Below are positions 1 through 7,178 of a DNA stretch of 11,561 nucleotides, piece after piece. A program made the translations under genes and the position numbers. Numbering within the stretch: the stretch's first letter is position 1; every line of letters begins with the position of its first letter. Below the pieces are notes generated by a model, which searched no databases, was not told the DNA's origin, and saw nothing but the letters and a program-made list of their open reading frames with translations. The stretch is from contig JBBRLG010000210.1 in the NCBI GenBank assembly GCA_038231495.1, positions 1 to 11,561 of the forward strand, written 5' to 3'. The stretch is from JBBRLG01 sp038231495 (GTDB taxonomy: Bacteria > Planctomycetota > Planctomycetia > Gemmatales > Gemmataceae).

Positions 1-3000
1 CACGGTGTAGGTGCCCGGAGGCAGCGGTTGGCCTGCGGTCGTCGTGGTGAAGGTGTAGGTACCGTCGCCCGCTGTCGTGGTGGTGGCAATCGTGGTGCCG
101 CCGGCGTCCGTCAGGGTCAGGGCAACGCCGCCGATGCCCGTATCCGCGCCGGTCAGGCTGCCGCTGGCGTCCTTGTCGTCGTACACCGTGCCGCTGACGG
201 CGACCGGCTTGACATCGCCGAAGTTGTAACCCACTCCGTTTTGCCCGGACGTGAGGACGACTGAGGAAATCTTGTCCACCGGCACGAGCGCCCCGTCGGC
301 GTTGCCGCTGACCGTGCCGATGGTGTTGGTGGCTTGGAGGTAGCCTACCGGCTGCGTTTCCGTGACCGTGTAGCCCGCGGCATCACTGGGCCGTAGGCCG
401 GTGAACGAGTAGGTGCCCGTCCCGGTCGTCGTGGCCGGGACGCTGACGACGTTGCCCAGGTCGTCCTTGCCCGTCAGGGTCAGGCTGACGCCGCCGATGC
501 CCGTGTCCGCGCCGGTCAGGCCGCCGCTCGCGTCCTTGTCGTCGTACACCGTACCGGCGACGCTTACGGATTGAACTTCGCCGAAGTTGAAGTTTGGTTG
601 CAACTGGTTCGAGTCGGCCGGAATGTTGATCGCCGCGACCGTATTGACGCCGACCGCGCCGGCGACACCGCCGAACGGGTTGCCCGCGTTGCCCGCCTGA
701 TTCTTGCCGTCGAGGTAGCCGACCGGCGGCGTCTTGGTAATCGTGTAGCCGTTGCCGTCGCTGGGGCGGAGCAGGCCGAACGAGTACGCGCCGGTGTTGC
801 TCGTCGTACTGGTCAGACTGACCGTGTTGCCGAGCGAATCCGTGCCGGTCAGTGTCAGGGACACGCCGTTGACGTTCAGTTCCCCATTATCCTTGTTGCC
901 GTTGTCGTTGGCGTCGAGGTACACGAAGCCGGTGACACTGTTGGTGTTGACGGTGACCGTGCTGGTGCCGCTCACGGTGCCGGCGCGGGCACCGCTGCCA
1001 CCGGGAGGCAGGCTCTTGTAGGTCGTCGTCGCCGTGTTCACGAGCGAATTGCCGGGGGCCACGGCGCCCGCAATCGGCGGGCCGTCCACCTTCGCCTGAT
1101 AGGTGATCGTCAGTCTGTTGTTCAAGTCCAGTTCTGGGTCGGCCACGACGACGGCCGTGTCGCCGGCGTTGTTGCCCGTGGTCACCGTGCCCGCGTTCGT
1201 CGTCACGCTGCCCGCGATCAGGGACTCGCCGGCCGGCAGGGGGTCACTGAGGTTCACGAGGAACGCCGGCCCTGTCGCGCCGTTCGCCACGGCGTTGCTG
1301 ACGACGACGGTGTAGGTGAAAACCTGCTCGGCATCGACACGCGGGCTGCTCGTCGTCTTGGTCACGGTCAACTTCGGCTCGACCACCTCCACGGGCACCC
1401 CGGCATTCAGCGTGCCGGTGCCGTAGTCGAGCGTCACCGCGTTGGTCAGCGTCGTGCCCGACTTGTTGCCGGCCACGTTGGCCACCTGGGCTACGACCTC
1501 AATGACAATCACGTCGCCCGCGTCCACGACGTTGTCGCCCGCGTTGGCCAGGCCGCCCAGGTTGAACGACACGTTGTTGCCGGCCACCGTGCCCGCCGTG
1601 CCGACGCCCAGCGGTGAGCCGGAAATCGGCCCGCCACCCTTCGCGCCGGCGGTCGTGTTGCCGCCGATGGACACGATGCGCGAACTGACCGGGACCAGGC
1701 CGCCGGGCAGCGCGTCGGTCAGCTTCAGGGTGCTAAAGGTTGCTTCGTTCAGCGTGAAAGTCGCGTCAAACGTCACCAGCTCGCCGACCGCGACGCCCTG
1801 CACGCCGGTGTTGGCCGGGTCGTTGCCCACCTGCGGCACCGAAACGGCGGCGACCGTTTTCACCAGCGGTCCCGGCCTGGTCACGTTCACCGTCAAGGAG
1901 CCGCTGCCGAGGTAGGTGTTGACGCCGACGCCGGAGCCGGTGCGCTCGCCGTCCGGCTGGCCGGGCGCGCCGGGGGCGTTGGAACCGAGCGGGTTGGGCA
2001 CTGTGCCCTTCGTTCCGGGCAGGCTGGTGTAGGTGAGGTTGGCCGTATTCGTGAGGCCGAGCTTGGGCGTCACGGCATTGGTGAGCGTGGCTGTGTACGC
2101 GATTGTGACGCTGCCGCCGGGGGCGAGTTGGTCCAGGACCAGGGCGACGGTGTTGCCGGCCGTGTTGTTGGTGACGTTGGTCGTCGCCGGGACCGTGGCC
2201 TGGACGCTGCCCGCGTTCAGTTGCAAGAAGCTTGCCGGCAGTGCGTCCGTCAGGTTCACGTCGAACGCCGTCGCGCCACCGGAGTTGGTGAAGGTCAGCG
2301 TGTACGTCACCGTATCCCCGGCGTCGCCGGTCGCGACGCTGACCTTCTTCGTTAAGTTGCTGATCTTAGGCTCGACCACCGCGACGACGGCGTCATTCGA
2401 TTTCGGGCCGGATTGCACGCCGCTGACCTGAACGATGTAGTTGTTCGCGAGGGTCGCGCCTGCCACGTCCACGGCAGTGTTGTCCACGAGCGCGTCGAAT
2501 TCCAGCAAGACGTATTGGGCATTGTTGTCGCGCTCGTTGTTGACGAGTCGGCCGAGACTAAAGGTCGCGACCGCGCCGTCACCCGCCCCGCCGCCGACCG
2601 CGCCCGCCGGCAGCAGGAACGTCGGGGTAATCGTGTCAACCGTCGTTTGATCGCCCTGCACGTCGGGGCCGGTGCCGATCGTGGCGTCCGACGACGTGAC
2701 CGTGCCGCCGCCGGCCAGGTCCGAGACGAACGCGAGCTTTGCCGTGCCGTCGTTGAGGTAACGCAGCCCCGCCGGCAGGTTGTCCACGATCTGGAAGTTC
2801 GGGGCCGTGCCCTGGGGCAGTGTCGTCTTGAGCCGGTAGCGCACCACCTCGCCGACCGTCACGTTGTTGCCGGTGGTGCTGGCCTCGGACGTGCCGACGA
2901 CCGACTTCACTGGCGCCGGCACGTTCACTGTCACCGTGTTAGCCCCAGTCGTCGCGTAATTATCGACACCGCCCGCGCCGGTGCGCTGGGTGGAAGCTGG

Positions 3001-6000
3001 GTTGAACACTGACACCTTGCCGGGGTCAGTGGCCAGGCTGGTGAACGTCGCGCGGCCGGTGTTGACGATCTGCTCGCCCGGCGTGACGCTCAGGTCGAGC
3101 GTGACCTGGAAGGTCAAGGTACTCGTCGCGGCCAGGGGGAAGTTCGCATAATTCGCACTGATGGTGCGTGTCGCGCCGTTGTATTTGAGTGTGCCGGCGT
3201 CGGGCACTGTGCCGCCTGACAGGGTGAGTGAGCCGGCCACGAAGGTCACGTCCGCCGGCAGCCCGTCGCTCAGCGCCACGTTGAAGGCGTCGGTCGCGCT
3301 AGTAGGGTCGTGCTTGACCACGAGCGTGTACGTCACCGTGGTGCCGAACTGGCCGCCGCTGTTGCTCGCGGTCTTGATGACCTGCAATTTCGGCTCGATG
3401 ACCTTCAGCGTGTTGTCACTGACGGGGTTCAGGCTTTTGCCGTTCCACGACAGCTGCGCCGAGTTGCTCAGTGTCTTGCCGTTGGTGTTCGACGCCACGT
3501 CGAGGACGACGGTGGTGTAGGTGAACGTCAGGGTTTCCGCGACGGCCGGGTTGGTGTCGGTGTTGGCGAGCATGCCCAGGTTGAACTGAACCATCTGGCC
3601 GTTCGAGCCGGTCAGCGTCGGCACGTCCGGCGTCGTGCTGCCGGTGAAAGTGACGCGGGCCGGGTTCGAGCTGACGAAACTGTCAAAGCTGACGAAGGCG
3701 AGGCCGGCGGGCAGCGTGTCCTTGAGGACTGCGGCCGTCATCGTCCCCTGAGGAACGGTCACGGTCACTTGATACTGGGCCTTCTCGCCGATGACCGCGT
3801 GCGTGTTGTCGTTGTTTGCATTCACGATCGACGTGCTTACCAGGCGCTTGGCCACGACGGGCGCTGCCGCGGTGACGGTCGTGGTCGCAGTCAGGCCGCC
3901 GGGGATAAAGTCCGGGGCACCGGGGGCAGAAGCGTAATTGGTCAGCGTCGCCGTGTTCGTGAGCGTGTCGCGCGGCTGCACGGCGGTCTGGGCGAGCAGG
4001 TCGTAGGTGATGACGAGAATGTTCTTGCCGTTGGTGGGGTCGAAAGGCCCGACTGCCCCGCCGGTGTTCGGGTCGGTGACGACGATACCCTTGTCGAACA
4101 GGCCGGTGCCGCCACCGGCGTTGCCGAAACCCAGAACGGCCCCGGTGCCGTCGGTGACGATGAGGTTGAAGCCGCCCGCCGGCTGCGTGAAACCCGCGGG
4201 CAGTGTGTCCTTGATCGTCACGTCGAATGCGCCGTGCAGGCCGGTGCCAATGTTCTCGACGACGACGGCGAAGCGCACCAGGTCGCCGGCCTGGATGTTG
4301 TTAAGGGCACTCTTGACCGGCTTGGCGGCCAGGCCGTTGGACGTGACCGTGTTCGCGCCTGGAAAGCTGGTCGCACTGCCCGGCGGGTTGAAGGGCACCG
4401 GGCCTACGGTCGCCGGCGCGAAGGTCGCGCCGGGGTCGTTCGTGGACACCGCGCCCTTGGTGATCCGCAGCAGCGGTTCGGTCAGCTTGAACTGGATAAT
4501 GGAGTCGGCCTGGGCACCGCCGTTGTTGGTCGAGCCTTCGCTCTCGTGGACCTGGTTCGTCAGAAACAGGCCGTCGGCGAAGGGGTCGTTGCTCACGGTG
4601 ACGGTAAACAGGATGTCGATGGTCGCGGGCCGATTTTGCGGGTCGTCGAAGCTCGGGTAGCTGAATTTGACGCTGTTGGCCGTGGCGTCCGTGCTAATCG
4701 TGGGCGTTGCGCCGACGTGGGCCGTCAGCGTGTCGGTCGGGCCGAGGACGGCGTGGCCGGTGGCGGGCGCGGCAGCCGTGGGACCGCCGGCGTCGAAGGT
4801 TGTAACCGTGCCCGCCTTGAGGACCGGCAGCGGTAGGAAATCGGTGAGGGTCAGTACTTCGGCGTCGCCGGTGTTGAGCGCGTAGCGCAGCCGGTAGGTG
4901 ATGCGGTCGCCGGCCGCCACGGGCACGCCGCTGGCGTAGCCGGCGTTGGGGTCGGCCGCCACGACGCCGTTGACTGCGTAAATGATTTTCGAGAGGGAGC
5001 CGCGCGCGATCTGCACGCCGGCGGCGGAATTGTCCGTGCGTGCGTTGCCGTCCGGCGTCAGGTTCGCGTAATTGAGCACGTCGCCGGTGACGTTCACGGC
5101 GTCGGTGAGCAAGTCGCCCTGCTTGACGAAGGGGTCGCCGCTCGGCGCGATCAGGACGTTGAATTTGTCGAGGATTTTCGTGCGAAACGTAATGGTCGCG
5201 GTCGTCGGGCCGAACGCCGGGTTGGCGGGTGGGATGGGGCCGCCCGTGCCCGCTGTCGGCACCGCGCCGCCGAGCAACTGGCCGTTGGCCCGGCCGCGCG
5301 CGACCAGTTCTTTGGACAGGTCGAACGTGATTTTGTTGCCGCCCGACGCGGGGTCGAACGTAGCGAACGCCAGGCCGAAATTGCCGGCGTTGATGTTGGC
5401 GGTCCCCAGCGTGAAGGTGTCGCCGTTGACCGACAGCGTCGGCGTAAAGCTTGCGTCGAGTTGCTGGCCGTCCGAGAAAGTGTCCTGGGCGACGAGGTTC
5501 TGGAAGGCGAAGTAGTCCGAAATCTGCACGTTGAGCGTGTATTCCAGCGTGTCGCCGGGTGTCGGCCCGGCCGCACCGACATCGATCTTGTCTGTCACCG
5601 CTTTCTGGATGGCGATTGACTTGTCGGCCAGCGTATGCGTCGCGGTGTTGCCCGGGACAACGCCGCCCGTGTCGAAGGTGTCGATGGGAGTCCAGCTGCC
5701 GGTCGCCGTCGCGGTGTCGGTCGAGGTCGCGAACGCCCCGGTGGTAAGGTTCAACACGGGGTTGCCGGCCGCGTCCTTTTCCGGCACGAAGAAGGTGAAC
5801 ACCATCTCCGCGTCGGCACCACCGCCGGTGCCCGTCACGCTGGCGAAGCGCCGGGTAAGCGTCCCGCCGGGCGTCAAAGTGCTGGGCGTGCTGCGGGCCG
5901 TGGTTGCGGTGGCCGTGCCGTTGATGGTCGTGTTATCGACGCGCACGAATTGCAGGTTGTTCGGCAGCGCGTCCGTCACGTCGAGGTTCGTAAGCGTCTG

Positions 6001-6768
6001 CCCGCTGGCGATGCTCACGTCGATCTTGTATTGCCGCGGAAAATTCGGGCCGGTCGCGGTCTCGTCCTCGGGGCCGATGTACGTCTTGGTGACCTTGAAG
6101 AGCGTCGGCGTCAGAGTCTGCGCGGCGGCCGCGCCAAGGATCGTGGGGTCGCCGGTCGGGTTGTCGAGCGCATCGTTGCCGTACTGGAAGCCGGCGTCGG
6201 TCTTGAGCGTCAGCGGCGTGCCGACGTTGGCGAGGTTGCTGACGTGGGCCGTGAGGTTGACGACGGCCGGCACCTGGCCCGGCGTGAAGCTGCCGAACGG
6301 CAACTGGAAAACGACGAGCTGGTCGCCCGGCGTCCCGTTGACGACGACGGCCTGTCCCGCATTATTCTTGGCGTAGGGGTGGGTCGCCTTGCCCGCGACG
6401 TTAAAGGTCAGGAGCGTCGTCGTGACCGGGACGCCGAGGAACGTCGCCCTGCCGGCGTTGTAGGTAATGCCGTCGTAGCGCGCCGGGCCGCTGGGGCCGT
6501 CGGCGCCGGTGGCGGGCAGGAACAGGTCCACGTACGGCCCGTAGCCGACGGTGGTGCCGGTGTTCGCGAACGACACCGACAGGTTGACGTCCTGTCCCAG
6601 GAAGTTCGTGGCCGGCGCGGCCAGGGTGCTGGTCGGCGTCGCGGTCGGCGTGGTGCGTTCTTCGAGGGCTTCCAGTTGCAACCGCCAGCGCCGTGGCAGG
6701 AAGGCGAACCTCTTTTGGTTGCGGCGCGTTTTTTTGGTGAACCAGTCCTGCACGGTCTTCAGCATCAT
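1..6768 (-). CDS. Giant DUF11 / SdrD_B-like repeat surface protein, C-terminus beyond window
   Basis: This frame is open for 2256 codons and still open at the window edge; I checked the frame at about ten places and found no shift. The start is ATG at 6766-6768 (or the next ATG), because an in-frame TAG lies 12 bases upstream at 6781-6783; the ribosome site is weak. Residues 1-45 are basic and contain LEALEERTTPT, like the LEPR-type N-terminal motif of planctomycete exported giants; no hydrophobic signal helix is visible. DUF11-like repeats begin near residues 226, 387, 592, 767, 970, 1126, 1286, 1467, 1634 and 1798, with signatures such as TYTLVV, DALP and EPKL. SdrD_B/Cna-B-like repeats begin near 1945, 2070 and 2189 (motifs VTGFVYLDANDNG, GTVYDDKDASG, GYNFGDV). 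Family knowledge suggests an extracellular stalk or adhesin; the ligand and anchor are unknown. It follows fkp in the same direction, 410 bases away. Confidence 0.93.
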   Translation of the reverse strand, partial: MMLKTVQDWFTKKTRRNQKRFAFLPRRWRLQLEALEERTTPTATPTSTLAAPATNFLGQDVNLSVSFANTGTTVGYGPYVDLFLPATGADGPSGPARYDGITYNAGRATFLGVPVTTTLLTFNVAGKATHPYAKNNAGQAVVVNGTPGDQLVVFQLPFGSFTPGQVPAVVNLTAHVSNLANVGTPLTLKTDAGFQYGNDALDNPTGDPTILGAAAAQTLTPTLFKVTKTYIGPEDETATGPNFPRQYKIDVSIASGQTLTNLDVTDALPNNLQFVRVDNTTINGTATATTARSTPSTLTPGGTLTRRFASVTGTGGGADAEMVFTFFVPEKDAAGNPVLNLTTGAFATSTDTATATGSWTPIDTFDTGGVVPGNTATHTLADKSIAIQKAVTDKIDVGAAGPTPGDTLEYTLNVQISDYFAFQNLVAQDTFSDGQQLDASFTPTLSVNGDTFTLGTANINAGNFGLAFATFDPASGGNKITFDLSKELVARGRANGQLLGGAVPTAGTGGPIPPANPAFGPTTATITFRTKILDKFNVLIAPSGDPFVKQGDLLTDAVNVTGDVLNYANLTPDGNARTDNSAAGVQIARGSLSKIIYAVNGVVAADPNAGYASGVPVAAGDRITYRLRYALNTGDAEVLTLTDFLPLPVLKAGTVTTFDAGGPTAAAPATGHAVLGPTDTLTAHVGATPTISTDATANSVKFSYPSFDDPQNRPATIDILFTVTVSNDPFADGLFLTNQVHESEGSTNNGGAQADSIIQFKLTEPLLRITKGAVSTNDPGATFAPATVGPVPFNPPGSATSFPGANTVTSNGLAAKPVKSALNNIQAGDLVRFAVVVENIGTGLHGAFDVTIKDTLPAGFTQPAGGFNLIVTDGTGAVLGFGNAGGGTGLFDKGIVVTDPNTGGAVGPFDPTNGKNILVITYDLLAQTAVQPRDTLTNTATLTNYASAPGAPDFIPGGLTATTTVTAAAPVVAKRLVSTSIVNANNDNTHAVIGEKAQYQVTVTVPQGTMTAAVLKDTLPAGLAFVSFDSFVSSNPARVTFTGSTTPDVPTLTGSNGQMVQFNLGMLANTDTNPAVAETLTFTYTTVVLDVASNTNGKTLSNSAQLSWNGKSLNPVSDNTLKVIEPKLQVIKTASNSGGQFGTTVTYTLVVKHDPTSATDAFNVALSDGLPADVTFVAGSLTLSGGTVPDAGTLKYNGATRTISANYANFPLAATSTLTFQVTLDLSVTPGEQIVNTGRATFTSLATDPGKVSVFNPASTQRTGAGGVDNYATTGANTVTVNVPAPVKSVVGTSEASTTGNNVTVGEVVRYRLKTTLPQGTAPNFQIVDNLPAGLRYLNDGTAKLAFVSDLAGGGTVTSSDATIGTGPDVQGDQTTVDTITPTFLLPAGAVGGGAGDGAVATFSLGRLVNNERDNNAQYVLLEFDALVDNTAVDVAGATLANNYIVQVSGVQSGPKSNDAVVAVVEPKISNLTKKVSVATGDAGDTVTYTLTFTNSGGATAFDVNLTDALPASFLQLNAGSVQATVPATTNVTNNTAGNTVALVLDQLAPGGSVTIAYTATLTNAVTPKLGLTNTANLTYTSLPGTKGTVPNPLGSNAPGAPGQPDGERTGSGVGVNTYLGSGSLTVNVTRPGPLVKTVAAVSVPQVGNDPANTGVQGVAVGELVTFDATFTLNEATFSTLKLTDALPGGLVPVSSRIVSIGGNTTAGAKGGGPISGSPLGVGTAGTVAGNNVSFNLGGLANAGDNVVDAGDVIVIEVVAQVANVAGNKSGTTLTNAVTLDYGTGTLNAGVPVEVVEPKLTVTKTTSSPRVDAEQVFTYTVVVSNAVANGATGPAFLVNLSDPLPAGESLIAGSVTTNAGTVTTGNNAGDTAVVVADPELDLNNRLTITYQAKVDGPPIAGAVAPGNSLVNTATTTYKSLPPGGSGARAGTVSGTSTVTVNTNSVTGFVYLDANDNGNKDNGELNVNGVSLTLTGTDSLGNTVSLTSTTSNTGAYSFGLLRPSDGNGYTITKTPPVGYLDGKNQAGNAGNPFGGVAGAVGVNTVAAINIPADSNQLQPNFNFGEVQSVSVAGTVYDDKDASGGLTGADTGIGGVSLTLTGKDDLGNVVSVPATTTGTGTYSFTGLRPSDAAGYTVTETQPVGYLQATNTIGTVSGNADGALVPVDKISSVVLTSGQNGVGYNFGDVKPVAVSGTVYDDKDASGSLTGADTGIGGVALTLTDAGGTTIATTTTAGDGTYTFTTTTAGQPLPPGTYTV
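110..199. repeat. Direct DNA repeat, copy 1 (partner 473-562)
   Basis: About 90 bases here match 473-562 with roughly nine differences, counted by eye. The copy lies within the third SdrD_B-like domain, and its partner lies in the second, in the same codon phase. The similarity at DNA level points to recent duplication or gene conversion between neighbouring domains. Confidence 0.85.
473..562. repeat. Direct DNA repeat, copy 2 (partner 110-199)
   Basis: Partner of the 110-199 repeat, offset by 363 bases (121 codons), which is the spacing of one SdrD_B-like domain. It encodes the GTVYDDKDASG to LTLTG segment of the second domain. Confidence 0.85.
937..3861 (-). repeat. Three-unit supramodular repeat (B-A pairs) inside the giant protein
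   Basis: The DUF11-like repeats between residues 970 and 1944 alternate between two types. Type B starts near residues 970, 1286 and 1634 with a proline-valine/leucine-x-lysine opening and a GE-x-V/A core before LP-x-GL. Type A starts with EPKL or EPKI at 1126, 1467 and 1798, carries TYTL/TYTV, and ends with an N-T-A/G stretch. In the first two A copies this is followed by an RTGxG motif. The B-A pairs form units of about 316, 348 and 311 residues, at 3861-2914, 2913-1870 and 1869-937. This suggests duplication of a two-domain block rather than of single domains. Confidence 0.7.
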
Positions 6769-6905
6769 GAGGAGAAATCCCTAGGGAGTGTGGCCAACGG
6801 GCGCGCACCGGGAGCGTTGGCCTGGAATCAGGCGTGGGAGCCGTGCAAAGGCGCGGGGAGGACACCGCGGCCTGCGGGCAGCGCAGGCAGCACGAATTCA
6901 GGCGT

Positions 6906-6921
6906 CCCCAAACGTTTGGGG
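6906..6921. promoter_or_regulatory. Perfect 16-bp palindrome, possible operator
   Basis: CCCCAAACGTTTGGGG is a perfect inverted repeat without a spacer, centred about 145 bases upstream of the giant gene's start. No T-run follows it on either strand, so it does not look like a terminator. Its size and position would suit a dimeric regulator's operator. No regulator family is recognised, so the role is inference. Confidence 0.35.
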
Positions 6922-7039
6922 AAAATCGGCTGTCGTCAGAAACGGTAGCTCACGTTTTTACGTCCGGCAGAGAAATGGGGCAAAATGTGAGGCGAGTTTG
7001 GCGAGCCTCTCGCGTATGCGGGGGGAGCAAGTATCCTCG

Positions 7040-7062
7040 TTCCCAAGCGGAGAGCTTGTGAA
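7040..7062. repeat. Short hairpin, degenerate TTCCCAAGC-type dispersed element
   Basis: TTCCCAAGC (7040-7048) and GCTTGTGAA (7054-7062) form nine-base arms with one mismatch around a five-base loop. Sequences of the form CTCGTTCCCAAGC...GCTTGGGAACG are, from memory, common dispersed hairpins in bacterial genomes; this copy is imperfect on its right side. It lies just before the larger inverted repeat at 7080-7170. Confidence 0.4.
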
Positions 7063-7079
7063 TAAATTGGCTAACGCCT

Positions 7080-7170
7080 ATTTGGAGTGCGGCGCTTGGC
7101 CGCCGCTTCCTTTGGTTTGGTACCGCCGGCCCCCGAAAAGAAAGCGGCGGCAAAGCGCCGCACTCCAAAT
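7080..7170. repeat. Large REP-like inverted repeat after fkp
   Basis: The arms at about 7080-7116 and 7134-7170 are inverted copies, with the first 18 or so bases (ATTTGGAGTGCGGCGCTT) identical and a few mismatches further in. The outer ends lie nine bases beyond the fkp stop codon and about 310 bases before the giant gene. The arm resembles GC-rich dispersed hairpins seen between genes in planctomycetes and related phyla. It could end fkp transcription or stabilise its mRNA 3' end, but no T-tract follows directly. The 6769-7178 stretch holds no convincing gene. Confidence 0.75.
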
Positions 7171-7178
7171 TAGACACT

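Larger units (their letters stand above)
1..936 (-). repeat. SdrD_B / Cna-B-like domain array
   Basis: Three domains begin near residues 1945, 2070 and 2189, the last running off the window. The second and third share GTVYDDKDASG and LTGADTGIGGV almost exactly. SdrD_B and Cna-B folds are rigid beta-sandwich stalk units in staphylococcal and other adhesins, and many bind calcium through aspartate/asparagine-rich loops; DANDNGNKDNGE in the first domain fits such a loop. Calcium binding is inferred, not shown. Confidence 0.8.

Noticed and set aside
571..4836. Long plus-strand frames, e.g. 571-1617 and 3310-4836
   Set aside because: They lie antisense to the giant repeat gene, are rich in Arg, Gly and Val, lack domain motifs, and are explained by the high GC content and periodic codon use of the minus-strand gene.
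7080..7170. Rho-independent terminator for fkp
   Set aside because: The arms are strong but too long and loop-rich, and no T-run follows the stem, so it was called a repeat.
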